Shown one piece after another: positions 34,860 to 43,216 of a DNA stretch of 64,000 nucleotides. The notes below the pieces were generated by a model, which saw only the letters and a program-made list of their open reading frames with translations, was not told the DNA's origin and did no database searches. Position 1 is the stretch's first letter. Every line of letters starts with the position of its first letter. The translations under genes were made by a program, and so were the position numbers. Location: the NCBI GenBank assembly GCA_023429565.1, contig JAEZDJ010000073.1, positions 6,563 to 70,562 on the forward strand, written 5' to 3'. The DNA is from Actinomycetes bacterium (GTDB lineage: Bacteria; Actinomycetota; Coriobacteriia; Coriobacteriales; Eggerthellaceae).

Positions 34860-35801
34860 CTAGCTTTCCAAATAGGCTTGAAGCGCGCTCCATTGGCGGG
34901 CGGCCTCGGCGTATCCCTGTCCATAGAGGTCAAGCAGCTTGTCGGCATCCTTCTCCATGCTTCCGACGGTGACGGGTTGGGGTGGGCGAATCACGAAGGC
35001 CTCACGTTCGTGGTGGAGTTTCGGCAGCAGACGGTAGATTCGATTGTATTCAAAATGACGATAATGCAGTCGATCAAGATAGAAAGGGAAGGGGGCGTAT
35101 CTCTGACGAAGAATGGCCATGAGCTTGTTTGCTTCCTTCACGTAATCGTCGGCTTGGGTAAGCACGACGATATGTTTCTTTGCGCCGGTGAGCATCGAAT
35201 AGATGATCGGCACGCTGTCGCATGTTCCGCCGTCGAGCAATCGCTTTCCGTCCGTTTCAACTATTTTGCTTATGAGGGGCATGGCTGACGAGGCTATGAG
35301 GTACGGGATGTCGACGATGGGGTCTTCGAGCGAGTGATAGTCGGCTTCTCCCGTGTCGAGATCGCTGGAGACGACGGTCAGCTTCATCGGTGAGTCCGTG
35401 AACGCGCCGTAATCGAACGGTTCCAGCTTGTTGGGGATCTCATCGAAAGCGAAAGCGCGGCCGAAAGCGTTTCCTGTGCGAACGAAACTCTTCATGGACA
35501 GGTAGCGCCAGTCATCGCAATACTTCGTATTGATATAGCAGGCGCGTCCAAAAGATCCGGCGATGTAGTTGTAGCCGTTGAGGGCCCCGGCCGAAACGCC
35601 GATGACACGCTCGCAAAACAGCTTCTGCTCCATGAAGTAGTCGAGCACGCCAGCGGTGAATTGGCCTCGCATGGCACCGCCTTCAAGCACGAGGTTGACG
35701 GGTTGCGCCCGGCAGCCCTGCCAGGCGGGAGGAGGCATCTCTTCCAAAGACGGAGAAGTGTCCTGAAACGTTGCATGCTGGTTCGCTGGAGATGTGCTCA
35801 T
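34860..35801 (-). CDS. Patatin-like phospholipase
   Basis: A 313-residue patatin-fold hydrolase. The oxyanion-hole motif (LVLEGGAMRGQFTAGVLD), nucleophile elbow GVSAGALNG (G-x-S-x-G) and catalytic Asp in LLDGGTCDSVP are all present. The rest matches the YjjU/RssA-like bacterial patatins. It probably deacylates phospholipids or other lipids; the substrate is unknown. The ATG at 35801 follows AAAGGA; a longer frame from 35918 has no family features. It is a single gene convergent with nothing close and divergent from trxA. Confidence 0.88.
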   Translation of the reverse strand: MSTSPANQHATFQDTSPSLEEMPPPAWQGCRAQPVNLVLEGGAMRGQFTAGVLDYFMEQKLFCERVIGVSAGALNGYNYIAGSFGRACYINTKYCDDWRYLSMKSFVRTGNAFGRAFAFDEIPNKLEPFDYGAFTDSPMKLTVVSSDLDTGEADYHSLEDPIVDIPYLIASSAMPLISKIVETDGKRLLDGGTCDSVPIIYSMLTGAKKHIVVLTQADDYVKEANKLMAILRQRYAPFPFYLDRLHYRHFEYNRIYRLLPKLHHEREAFVIRPPQPVTVGSMEKDADKLLDLYGQGYAEAARQWSALQAYLES

Positions 35802-36061
35802 AGGGAGTCCTTTCTTTTGTTCTCGCCCATTATAGCGTGTTTGCATGGGCGGTTCGAAAGGCCGTTCACCGAGATGATATGTCGTATTTATCGGAATTAT
35901 CCACCTATCCGGTAACACATGCTGGACGAACCGATTGCGGAGGCTACAATTGTCGGGAAGAGAAAAAATCGGCCGTTACTGACGAACGTGCCGACACGTC
36001 AGGCGCTGAGCGCGTCGCATGCAGGCGAGGCGTCTGCATCGTATCGAAGGAGGCAGGTAGT

Positions 36062-36370
36062 ATGAGCGAAGTGGTGTCCTCTTCTGATTTTCAGTCCAAG
36101 GTGATCGATGCGCAGGGTCCCGTGCTCGTCGATTTTTTCGCGACATGGTGTGGTCCTTGCAAAATGCTTGCCCCAACCCTCGAAGAGGTTGCGGGAGAGG
36201 TTGCTGGGAAGGCCACGGTGTATAAACTTGACATCGATCAGAGCCCTGACATCGCCCAACGTTATGGCGTCATGAGCGTCCCGACTTTGGTGGTGTTCGA
36301 AGGCGGCGAGATCAAGAACCAGGCAGTCGGCGTGCAGCCCAAACAGAACATCTTGGCCATGATTGGCTAA
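36062..36370 (+). CDS. trxA: Thioredoxin
   Basis: A 102-residue cytoplasmic thioredoxin with the active site WCGPC (VDFFATWCGPCKMLAP), the cis-proline in VMSVPTLVVF and the usual C-terminal helix. The start has GGAGG eight bases upstream. Full family length. It would be reduced by the thioredoxin reductase encoded 6 kb away and would supply electrons to the neighbouring methionine sulfoxide reductase. Confidence 0.95.
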   Translation: MSEVVSSSDFQSKVIDAQGPVLVDFFATWCGPCKMLAPTLEEVAGEVAGKATVYKLDIDQSPDIAQRYGVMSVPTLVVFEGGEIKNQAVGVQPKQNILAMIG

Positions 36371-36391
36371 GGCAGAGCCAAAGGTTTCAGG

Positions 36392-36435
36392 AGGAGGGGG
36401 CTGGCCGGTTATCGAGGCCAGCCCCCTCCTTTCGT
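36392..36435. terminator. Terminator between convergent trxA and msrAB
   Basis: A perfect 15-base stem, AGGAGGGGGCTGGCC (36392-36406) with GGCCAGCCCCCTCCT (36416-36430), followed by TTCGTTT. It is likely to work for trxA and may also stop the opposing operon. Confidence 0.85.
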
Positions 36436-36479
36436 TTCCATAAGCAGGAGACGATCGATGCGCGTCGAGCGTGCATCGA

Positions 36480-37622
36480 TCAGATCAGCTTTTTCAGATA
36501 GCCGTATCCTTCCGCATCCATCTCGTCATAAGGAATGAATCGCAAAGCTGCGCTGTTGATGCAGTATCGCAACCCACCCCTGTTTTCGGGCCCATCGGCA
36601 AACACGTGGCCGAGATGCGCGTTGCCGCTTCGACTGCGCACTTCGGTACGAGGCAACCCGAGCGTTTGGTCGAGGTGCTCGACCACGACGTCATTGACGA
36701 TGGGGCGGGCAAAAGCAGGCCATCCGCAGCCGGAATCAAACTTGTCAAGGGACGAGAAGAGGGGCTCTCCGCTGGTGATGTCGACATAGATGCCCCGATC
36801 GAATGTTTGATCGTAGCTGTTTCCAAACGGCCGTTCCGTCGCGTTCTCTTGGGTCACTTGGTATTGCACGTCGGTCAGATTTCGGCGAAGTTCATCGTCG
36901 GATGCCGGTTCGTATCCCTCTGCGCGTATGAGTTCGGACATTGCCCTGGGGGTTGCTTGGCTGTCTGGGTCATCGTCGCCTTGGGGGACGGACGGTTGGG
37001 TGTCCTGATGCCTCAAAGATCCCTCGCCCCCGGCGTAGGGACGTCCCTCCTTCAGTTCCATGCGTTGTGCAAACGCTGCCGCCTTGCCCAGATCGATGTG
37101 GCAATATCCTCCAGGATTCTTTTCGAGGTAGTCTTGATGGTAGCCTTCTGCGGGGAAAAATCCGTCAAGTGCCTTGACTTCGGTCATGATGGGTTGCGAA
37201 AAACGTGCCTGTTGCTGAAGAATTGACGCTTCGATGAGCGGGATGTCGGAATCGTCGGTCCAATATATGCCGCTGCGATACTGCGTTCCCCAATCATTTC
37301 CCTGGCGATTGAGCGAAGTGGGATCCACCACTTCGAAAAACGCATCAAGCAGCACAGAGGTTGGCAGAATCCGGCGGTCATAGGTGATGGCCACCGTCTC
37401 GGCATGACCGGTCTCCCGATTGCACACGTCGTGATAGGTCGGCGATTCGGTGGAGCCGTTCGCGTATCCGACGGTGGTTTTCCGCACGCCGGGAAGACGA
37501 TCGAAAAAAGCCTCGAGCCCCCAGAAACAGCCCCCCGCAAGATACATCGTATGTAGGTCTTCCGTCGCAAGCGCACTGCCTTGATCGGATCCATTGGGTG
37601 CGATCGTGATTGTTTCATCCAT
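36480..37622 (-). CDS. msrAB: Peptide methionine sulfoxide reductase MsrA-MsrB fusion
   Basis: A 380-residue bifunctional enzyme repairing both epimers of oxidised methionine. The MsrA half has the catalytic GCFWG (YLAGGCFWGLEAFF) and QGNDWGTQYRSGIYW. The MsrB half has LTDVQYQVTQENATERPF, SGCGWPAF and the catalytic Cys in GGLRYCINSAALRF. The MsrB zinc-binding CxxC pairs are not evident. The two halves are joined by a Gln/Asp/Pro-rich linker of about 50 residues. The ATG at 37622 has AAGGGA upstream; the longer frame does not fit the family. It is last in the kinase-containing redox operon. Confidence 0.94.
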   Translation of the reverse strand: MDETITIAPNGSDQGSALATEDLHTMYLAGGCFWGLEAFFDRLPGVRKTTVGYANGSTESPTYHDVCNRETGHAETVAITYDRRILPTSVLLDAFFEVVDPTSLNRQGNDWGTQYRSGIYWTDDSDIPLIEASILQQQARFSQPIMTEVKALDGFFPAEGYHQDYLEKNPGGYCHIDLGKAAAFAQRMELKEGRPYAGGEGSLRHQDTQPSVPQGDDDPDSQATPRAMSELIRAEGYEPASDDELRRNLTDVQYQVTQENATERPFGNSYDQTFDRGIYVDITSGEPLFSSLDKFDSGCGWPAFARPIVNDVVVEHLDQTLGLPRTEVRSRSGNAHLGHVFADGPENRGGLRYCINSAALRFIPYDEMDAEGYGYLKKLI

Positions 37623-37673
37623 TATGAATCCCTTCTCTCGGGTGCTGCCCATAGTACTGCTTCGGAGGGTGGG

Positions 37674-37712
37674 GAGAGAAAACGCATACGAAACCGTTAT
37701 GCGTCTTCTCTC
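37674..37712 (-). other. Hairpin between the copper-type fusion gene and msrAB
   Basis: GAGAGAAAACGCAT (37674-37687) faces ATGCGTCTTCTCTC (37699-37712), giving a 14-base stem with one G-U pair. It has no U-run, so it may be a partial terminator or processing site separating msrAB from upstream genes. Confidence 0.5.
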
Positions 37713-37730
37713 ATACAAAGGCTTTGCCTC

Positions 37731-39065
37731 TCAGGTCACCCGTATGGTGCCGTGGATCATCCCCATCCAACAGCTATACGAGTATGTGCCAGTTTCCATG
37801 GGAGTGAATTCAATGACGTTTTCGCCCGTCTGGAAGCGATGCTCAAGATTGAAGGTGGGAATAAGCATGCGGTTGTTGCACCCGTTGATGCTGCCGTCTG
37901 GAGCTGTGATCGTCCACTTTACCGGCATTCCGGCCTGAACGGTGATGTCGGGATACGTTCCCGATGACAAGGTGGAATCCACCAGCTGCACGCCATCTTC
38001 GATGACGGCCTGCCCCCCGGTTTCCTGCGTCTGAGAGGCAATGAGGGAAGCGGGGGAAGGGAGCGTGATGCCCGAAAGGCTCCAACCCTGTGAGAGCATG
38101 GAAAGACCAAGCACCATCACCAAGACTGCCCCCACCGCCATGGCCTTGTGCGTGAACTTTCTGCCGAGTGCGGAACCGAGCGTTCCCAATCCGAAGACGA
38201 GGGGGACGGTGCCGAGGCTGAAAAGCAGCATGGAGAGGGCTCCGGTTGCCGGATTTGCGGTGGAGAGGGCATAGATCTGCATAGCCTGCAAGGGGCCACA
38301 GGGCATCAGGCCATTGAGCAGGCCCACCACGAAGGGACCCTTGCCGCTTGCCCTCACGCCATCCAGGGCGGAGGAGAGCCGGCGGGGGATTCGGGGGCTG
38401 AGCCTGCGCAAGGACGGGACTATTCCCATCAGGTTCATTCCCATGACCAGCATGACAACGCCGGCTGCTAACTTCATCATTCCCTGCACGAAGGGTGAGA
38501 AGGTGAGCACTGATCCCAGGGCTCCCGCAGCAAAGCCAATGATTGTGTAGGAGAGGACTCTTCCCACATTGTAAAGAAACGGGGCACGTGCGGTGGCGAG
38601 GAATGCGCCCTTTCCGGCGTCAGACTCAGCGCGAACGCATTGAGAAAGGTTGATTCCCCCGCACATGGCCAAACAGTGGACCGAAGTGACAAGCCCAATG
38701 ACGAACATCATGCCGAGTCCCATGTTGGATTCGGCGAGCTGGCTGGGAACCAGAGCGTTCAGGACGCCGGACTGCTCCAGAAGCAGATAGGAGAAAACGA
38801 CGATAGCTGCAATTCCGGCAATGCGACCGAAGCCCGGCTTTGAGGGCTTCTGTTCCGAAGATGCCTCATATCCCGCATCCCCAATGGCGGACACCAATGA
38901 ATCTGGGGTAAGGAGTGCGGGGTCGTAGGTCACCCTGGCCTTTCCTGCCGTATAGCTGACTTCGGCTTTTTCGACGCCTTCCGTCTCAAGAAGCTTGCGC
39001 GTGATCCTTGTTTGGCAGTTGATGCAGGACATCCCCTCTATCGAGAGGGAGATGGTGTCAGGCAT
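37731..39065 (-). CDS. HMA domain-UreH/DsbD-like membrane domain-cupredoxin fusion
   Basis: A 444-residue protein with three parts. Residues 1-70 form a heavy-metal-associated domain with metal ligands Cys14 and Cys17 (EGMSCINCQTRI). Residues ~80-340 form a six- to seven-helix membrane domain of the sulfite exporter/UreH/DsbD-2 type (VTSVHCLAMCGGINL and GLLNGLMPCGPLQAMQIYALS carry paired cysteine motifs). Residues ~350-444 form a cupredoxin-like beta domain ending SYSCWMGMIHGTIRV. The whole suggests handling of copper or another soft metal across the membrane. It overlaps the upstream lipoprotein gene by 8 bases. Confidence 0.82.
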   Translation of the reverse strand: MPDTISLSIEGMSCINCQTRITRKLLETEGVEKAEVSYTAGKARVTYDPALLTPDSLVSAIGDAGYEASSEQKPSKPGFGRIAGIAAIVVFSYLLLEQSGVLNALVPSQLAESNMGLGMMFVIGLVTSVHCLAMCGGINLSQCVRAESDAGKGAFLATARAPFLYNVGRVLSYTIIGFAAGALGSVLTFSPFVQGMMKLAAGVVMLVMGMNLMGIVPSLRRLSPRIPRRLSSALDGVRASGKGPFVVGLLNGLMPCGPLQAMQIYALSTANPATGALSMLLFSLGTVPLVFGLGTLGSALGRKFTHKAMAVGAVLVMVLGLSMLSQGWSLSGITLPSPASLIASQTQETGGQAVIEDGVQLVDSTLSSGTYPDITVQAGMPVKWTITAPDGSINGCNNRMLIPTFNLEHRFQTGENVIEFTPMETGTYSYSCWMGMIHGTIRVT

Positions 39066-39600
39066 CGATTTTCCAATTCTGGAAGAGGGTGGTCGCGCTC
39101 TTCAGGAACGCATAGGGCACGGTGATGCTGTCGTCGGTGACCGTTTTCTCGTTGTCCATGATGGGGTAGGGATTGCAGCCTCCCTTTTCGACTTCCACCT
39201 TGTCGGGAGAGAATCGATTCCCGCAATTCTGGCAGACGAGGTCGCTGCCTTGTTGGACATAGTAGCCATGACCGGAGTCGTAGCATACCTGGCAGGTGTT
39301 GAATGCGGTCCTGATGCTCCCGTCCGAAGCCTTCACTGCAATGACTTCGAGCGAGGTTCCATTGATGTCGAGCGGGTAGAAACGCGCGGTCTCGCTCACG
39401 TCAGCAACCTGGATGACCAAATCGTCGCCGTCTGCGGTTGGGGCGGCGGTTGCGCTGCTGTCGCGTTCGGCGTTCTGTCCGGTGGCTGACGTAGACCCGC
39501 TTGAACAGGAGCTGAGCAGCAGGGCTGCACTGGCCGCAATGATGAGCGCTCCCAGGGAGAGGATGAGGAGGCGGCGCTGCGGGAGGGTGGATGATGCCAT
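39058..39600 (-). CDS. DUF2318-type Cys-rich lipoprotein
   Basis: A 180-residue exported protein. A hydrophobic N-terminal signal (LLILSLGALIIAASAALLLSSC) ends in a likely lipobox cysteine, and a Ser/Thr/Ala-rich linker follows. The C-terminal domain has the motif CQVCYDSGHGYYVQQGSDLVCQNCGNRF, matching the DUF2318 domain (proposed metal or Fe-S binding). The ATG at 39600 has AAAGGC upstream and suits a signal peptide; longer frames do not. It is coupled by overlap to the HMA-UreH-cupredoxin gene, so both probably act together outside the membrane. Confidence 0.8.
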   Translation of the reverse strand: MASSTLPQRRLLILSLGALIIAASAALLLSSCSSGSTSATGQNAERDSSATAAPTADGDDLVIQVADVSETARFYPLDINGTSLEVIAVKASDGSIRTAFNTCQVCYDSGHGYYVQQGSDLVCQNCGNRFSPDKVEVEKGGCNPYPIMDNEKTVTDDSITVPYAFLKSATTLFQNWKIDA

Positions 39601-39695
39601 CTGGACTGCCTTTCTGTCGGATGTTCTGTCGGATGGCATTTTGTCCAAAGCTTGTGAGCAGAATATGAAGAGTTGCGTTCCTGGGGGAAATTGCA

Positions 39696-41111
39696 TCAGA
39701 GGGGCAGAAAAACAATGAGGCTGGTCCCTGCGCCCCAAGTGCTTTCTGCCGTTATCGTGCCCTGATGCGCTTGGACGATGGCTCGCGCCACGGCCAGGCC
39801 GATGCCGGAGCCTCCCGTCTTGCGCGCACGCGACTTGTCCGTGCGGTAGAAGCGGTCAAATATGTGCGGAAGGTCTTCGGGCGCGATTCCGCATCCCGTG
39901 TCGGACACGGTGATGCGGAATCGCCCGCCTTCTTTCGTCGCGGTCACGGAAATGCTTCCGTCCCGCGTGTAGGCGAACGCATTTGACAGCAGGTTGACGA
40001 ACACTTGCCTGATGCGGTCGAGGTCTGCATGGACCTGCGTGGGTTGAGCTTGGAGGGTGAGTGACAGCCCGCGGCTGTCCGCTTCGTGCCTGAAGGAGTC
40101 GACGACATCTTCCAGAAGCATGCTCATGTCAAAATCGCGCCTGACAAGCGTGAGGTTTTCGCGTTCGAGCAGGGACACTTGACCGAGATCGTCGACCAGC
40201 CTGCTAAGTCTCAGCACCTCTTCATGGCAACTGGCAATTCGCTCGGTCGTGGGTTCATACACCCCGTCCCTGATGGCTTCGAGGTTGCCTTGAAGCAGCG
40301 TCAAGGGGGTGCGCAGCTCATGGGCGACATCGCTCGTCAGCTGTTTTTGCCAACGGTCTCCGTTTTCGAGCGATTGCGCAAGGTCGTTGACGCTTGTCGC
40401 GAGCTCCCTGAGCTCGCGGGTGCGGCCTCCTTCGGGGGTGCGCGCCTTGAAGTCGCCTCCTGCAATCTGACGAGCGGCCTCCGCCGTCGCCTTGACCGGC
40501 CGGGCGAGGGCGTTTGCAAGCGTGATCGACAATCCTACGACCAGCACGAGGGCAGCGATGCCTATCCATAGGAGAAAAGAATTGAATTCGTTGATGAAGG
40601 TGGCTTCTCGCTCCGAGTAGAAATAGGGTCCGTAGGTTTCTATCCTGATGCTGCCGATGCTTTGGTTGCCGCTTGTCAAAGGGTAGTCAATGCTTGCGAA
40701 CTCTCCGTTCGTGTCACCCTGCTGCTGCATGAGGGTGGATATCGTGTTGATCGTTGCCACGCATTGATCCATGTCGCTTGCACGTGCGTCCCAGACGACG
40801 TCCCCCTTCCCGTTGAACACCGTGATGATGTATCCCTGGTGAACGTACTGCATGCCCAGGATCGCTATACGATCGGAATCAAAGCTGCCTTCTTCCGTGC
40901 GATACTCGTCCTCCATGGCCATGACGATGCGATTGCTCTGCTCGGCGATGTTGTCCTTGACCATCTGCATGAACAGCTGGTTTATGGATACGTTGCTTAT
41001 GACGACAAGCAGGATGACCAAAAGCCCGACGAATGTCGCATAGGTGAGTGCCAGGCGGGTTTTGAGGCCGATTGTCGAAGGGAGCTTACTCAATGCACGT
41101 CCATTTCCCAC
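39696..41111 (-). CDS. Sensor histidine kinase of the redox/metal cluster
   Basis: A 471-residue kinase. Transmembrane helices at about 18-40 and 178-201 flank a ~135-residue extracytoplasmic domain. A HAMP domain leads to HisKA with His264 in QLTSDVAHELRTPLTLLQGNLEAI, then HATPase motifs NLLSNAFAYT, VSDTGCGI, FYRTDKSRARKTGGSGIGLAVARAI. The start overlaps the response-regulator stop by 22 bases, so translation is coupled. The membrane topology and downstream genes point to an extracytoplasmic signal such as metal or thiol stress. Confidence 0.93.
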   Translation of the reverse strand: MGNGRALSKLPSTIGLKTRLALTYATFVGLLVILLVVISNVSINQLFMQMVKDNIAEQSNRIVMAMEDEYRTEEGSFDSDRIAILGMQYVHQGYIITVFNGKGDVVWDARASDMDQCVATINTISTLMQQQGDTNGEFASIDYPLTSGNQSIGSIRIETYGPYFYSEREATFINEFNSFLLWIGIAALVLVVGLSITLANALARPVKATAEAARQIAGGDFKARTPEGGRTRELRELATSVNDLAQSLENGDRWQKQLTSDVAHELRTPLTLLQGNLEAIRDGVYEPTTERIASCHEEVLRLSRLVDDLGQVSLLERENLTLVRRDFDMSMLLEDVVDSFRHEADSRGLSLTLQAQPTQVHADLDRIRQVFVNLLSNAFAYTRDGSISVTATKEGGRFRITVSDTGCGIAPEDLPHIFDRFYRTDKSRARKTGGSGIGLAVARAIVQAHQGTITAESTWGAGTSLIVFLPL

Positions 41112-41791
41112 CGGTACCCGAGGCCATAGACGGTCTTCAGATAGCGGGGCTCTTTGGTCGAATGCTCGATCTTCCTGCGTATGTTCTTGATATGCGTGTC
41201 GATCGTGCGGTCGAACACCGCGCCCTCGTCGCTGCCCACATGCTCCATGATCTCGCTTCGGGTGAACGTGCGATGGGGGTGTTCCATCAAAAGGACGAGG
41301 ATACGAAACTCGGTACCTGTCAATTCGAGCGGTTCGTTACCCTTGGATGCCAATCGTCCACCAACGTCGACAAGGATGCTTCCGCTGCGAAGCATCCGGG
41401 GTTGATCTCGGCCAGACTGCACCGCGCTTCTCCTGAGCACGGCCTCAACGCGTGCGACCAGCTGCCTTGGGCTGAAGGGCTTTGTCACGTAATCGTCTGC
41501 TCCGCCGTTCAGCCCGTCAAGCACGCTTTGCTCGTCGGCTTTTGCCGTCATCATGATGAGTGGGACGGCGTGATGCTCCCGCAGTGCGGCGCACACCTCC
41601 TCGCCGGACATGTCGGGCAGCATCAGGTCAAGCAGGACCAATGAGACGGGGTGCCGCGACACGAGGTCTAGGGCCTGTCGGCCTTTGGTGGTGCTCAGAA
41701 CCGCATAGCCCTCTTTCTCAAGATAAAAGGTCACGAGTTCTGCTATTTTTTCCTCGTCTTCAACGATGAGGATGAGGTCTTTGGCGCTCAT
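41090..41791 (-). CDS. OmpR/PhoB-family response regulator of the redox/metal cluster
   Basis: A 233-residue regulator with acidic residues in LILIVEDEEKI, the phospho-acceptor Asp55 (LVLLDLMLPDMSGEE), the conserved Lys in DDYVTKPFSPRQLVARVEAVLRR, and a winged-helix output domain (LTGTEFRILVLLMEHPHRTFTRSEIMEHVG ... HIKNIRRKIE). The ATG at 41791 begins MSAKDLILIVEDE; the longer frame is discarded. It heads the minus-strand operon and is divergent from trxB, which it may also regulate. Confidence 0.93.
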   Translation of the reverse strand: MSAKDLILIVEDEEKIAELVTFYLEKEGYAVLSTTKGRQALDLVSRHPVSLVLLDLMLPDMSGEEVCAALREHHAVPLIMMTAKADEQSVLDGLNGGADDYVTKPFSPRQLVARVEAVLRRSAVQSGRDQPRMLRSGSILVDVGGRLASKGNEPLELTGTEFRILVLLMEHPHRTFTRSEIMEHVGSDEGAVFDRTIDTHIKNIRRKIEHSTKEPRYLKTVYGLGYRWEMDVH

Positions 41792-42086
41792 GCGGTATCG
41801 GAAAGCCTTTTCTCTGATGGGCCGGCAAAGCAGGGACGGCATGGCCGAAGCGGCGAAGCAAGCGGCAGGGACCGTTGGTTCCACCATACTGGGTGTCTGT
41901 GAACACAATGTGAAGACGGGCCGCTTTCAGGGAGCGAAAAGGGCCTTTCCTCCGCTTTTCCTCCTGGGCTCTCCGGCGCTGTCCTGTTGTGCCCTGTATA
42001 GATCATTCCGGGTGTTCTATACTGATGGTAAAAGGGCAGAATGCCACGGGTTCACTGAGCCCGAACCATGCGAGGAGGCGAGCGTC

Positions 42087-43073
42087 ATGGCCCAGGAGAC
42101 AATGACTGAGGAAATGGCTCCCAATGAGACGTCGGCCGAGTGCAAGATGGGAGATGCGGGGATCATCGATGTTGCGGTGATTGGGGCCGGCCCTGCGGGC
42201 CTTGCGGCGGGCCTCTATGCCTCCCGCGCTGGACTGAACGTGGTTTTGTTTGAGCGCATCGCTCCAGGAGGCCAGCTTGCCCAGACCGAGCATATGGAAA
42301 ACTATCCCGGATTTCCCGATGGCGCGAACGGGTTTGACCTTGCCATGTCAATGAAGCAGCAGGCTGATCGCTTCGGCGTGCACAATGTCGGCGAGGAGGT
42401 CCTTTCCGTTGATTTCACGGAGAGCCCCAAGTTGCTCAAGACGGCGTTTTCCGAGCATTACGCCAAAAGCGTCATCATTGCCACCGGCGCCCGGCCTCGC
42501 AAGTTGGGCCTCGAGCTCGAGGAGGAGCTGCAGGGTCGGGGCGTGTCGTATTGCGCCACCTGCGACGGCAGCTTCTTCCGCGGCAAGACGGTCATGGTGG
42601 TCGGTGGCGGAAACACCGCCGCAGCGAACGCGATCTATCTGTCGAGGATATGCGAGAAAGTCTATCTTGTGCACCGCCGCGACAAGCTGCGAGCTACGGC
42701 CATCTACCACAAACGCCTGGAGGACCTTCCCAATGTCGAGTTCATCTGGAATGCGGTGACGCGGAAGATCGTCGCCGATCAGGGCATGCTCGCGGGAATG
42801 CGCCTGGAGATGCTCGAGACGGGGCAGGAGCGTGTTGTGGCTGTGGACGGACTGTTTGTTGCGGTTGGCACAGAGCCCAACACGGAGTTTCTCGACGGCG
42901 CCTTGCATGCGGATGAGACGGGCTATCTCGTCGCCGACGAAACGGGAAAAACGGACATCCCGGGCGTTTTCGTTGCTGGGGACGTGCGCACGAAGAAGCT
43001 GCGTCAGGTGGTCACGGCGGTTTCCGATGGTGCTCTTACCGCGGAGGAGGCTGCGAAATATCTGGCGATCTGA
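42087..43073 (+). CDS. trxB: Thioredoxin reductase
   Basis: A 328-residue flavoenzyme. The N-terminal FAD motif VIGAGPAGLAAGLYASRAG, redox-active CATC in SYCATCDGSFFRGK, the NAD(P)H motif VVGGGNTAAANAIYLS and the C-terminal FAD motif GVFVAGDVRTKKLRQVVTAVSDGALTA are present. HRRDKLRA fits NADPH binding. The ATG at 42087 is chosen because GAGGAGG lies eight bases upstream; about 20 residues then precede the FAD domain. A TATACT at 42018-42023 could be its -10. It supplies electrons to thioredoxin. Confidence 0.95.
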   Translation: MAQETMTEEMAPNETSAECKMGDAGIIDVAVIGAGPAGLAAGLYASRAGLNVVLFERIAPGGQLAQTEHMENYPGFPDGANGFDLAMSMKQQADRFGVHNVGEEVLSVDFTESPKLLKTAFSEHYAKSVIIATGARPRKLGLELEEELQGRGVSYCATCDGSFFRGKTVMVVGGGNTAAANAIYLSRICEKVYLVHRRDKLRATAIYHKRLEDLPNVEFIWNAVTRKIVADQGMLAGMRLEMLETGQERVVAVDGLFVAVGTEPNTEFLDGALHADETGYLVADETGKTDIPGVFVAGDVRTKKLRQVVTAVSDGALTAEEAAKYLAI

Positions 43074-43216
43074 TATCATAATCAGCTGCTCTCAGAGTCG
43101 CCCGTTTGGCTTATCCTTGGCGGGTTCATGTGCTCGCGGTCTCTTGTCCCGGTAAAGCAGGAACGAAAATCGCCGCACTCCACAGCTAAAACACGTTACG
43201 AAGGAAACGCACACCT

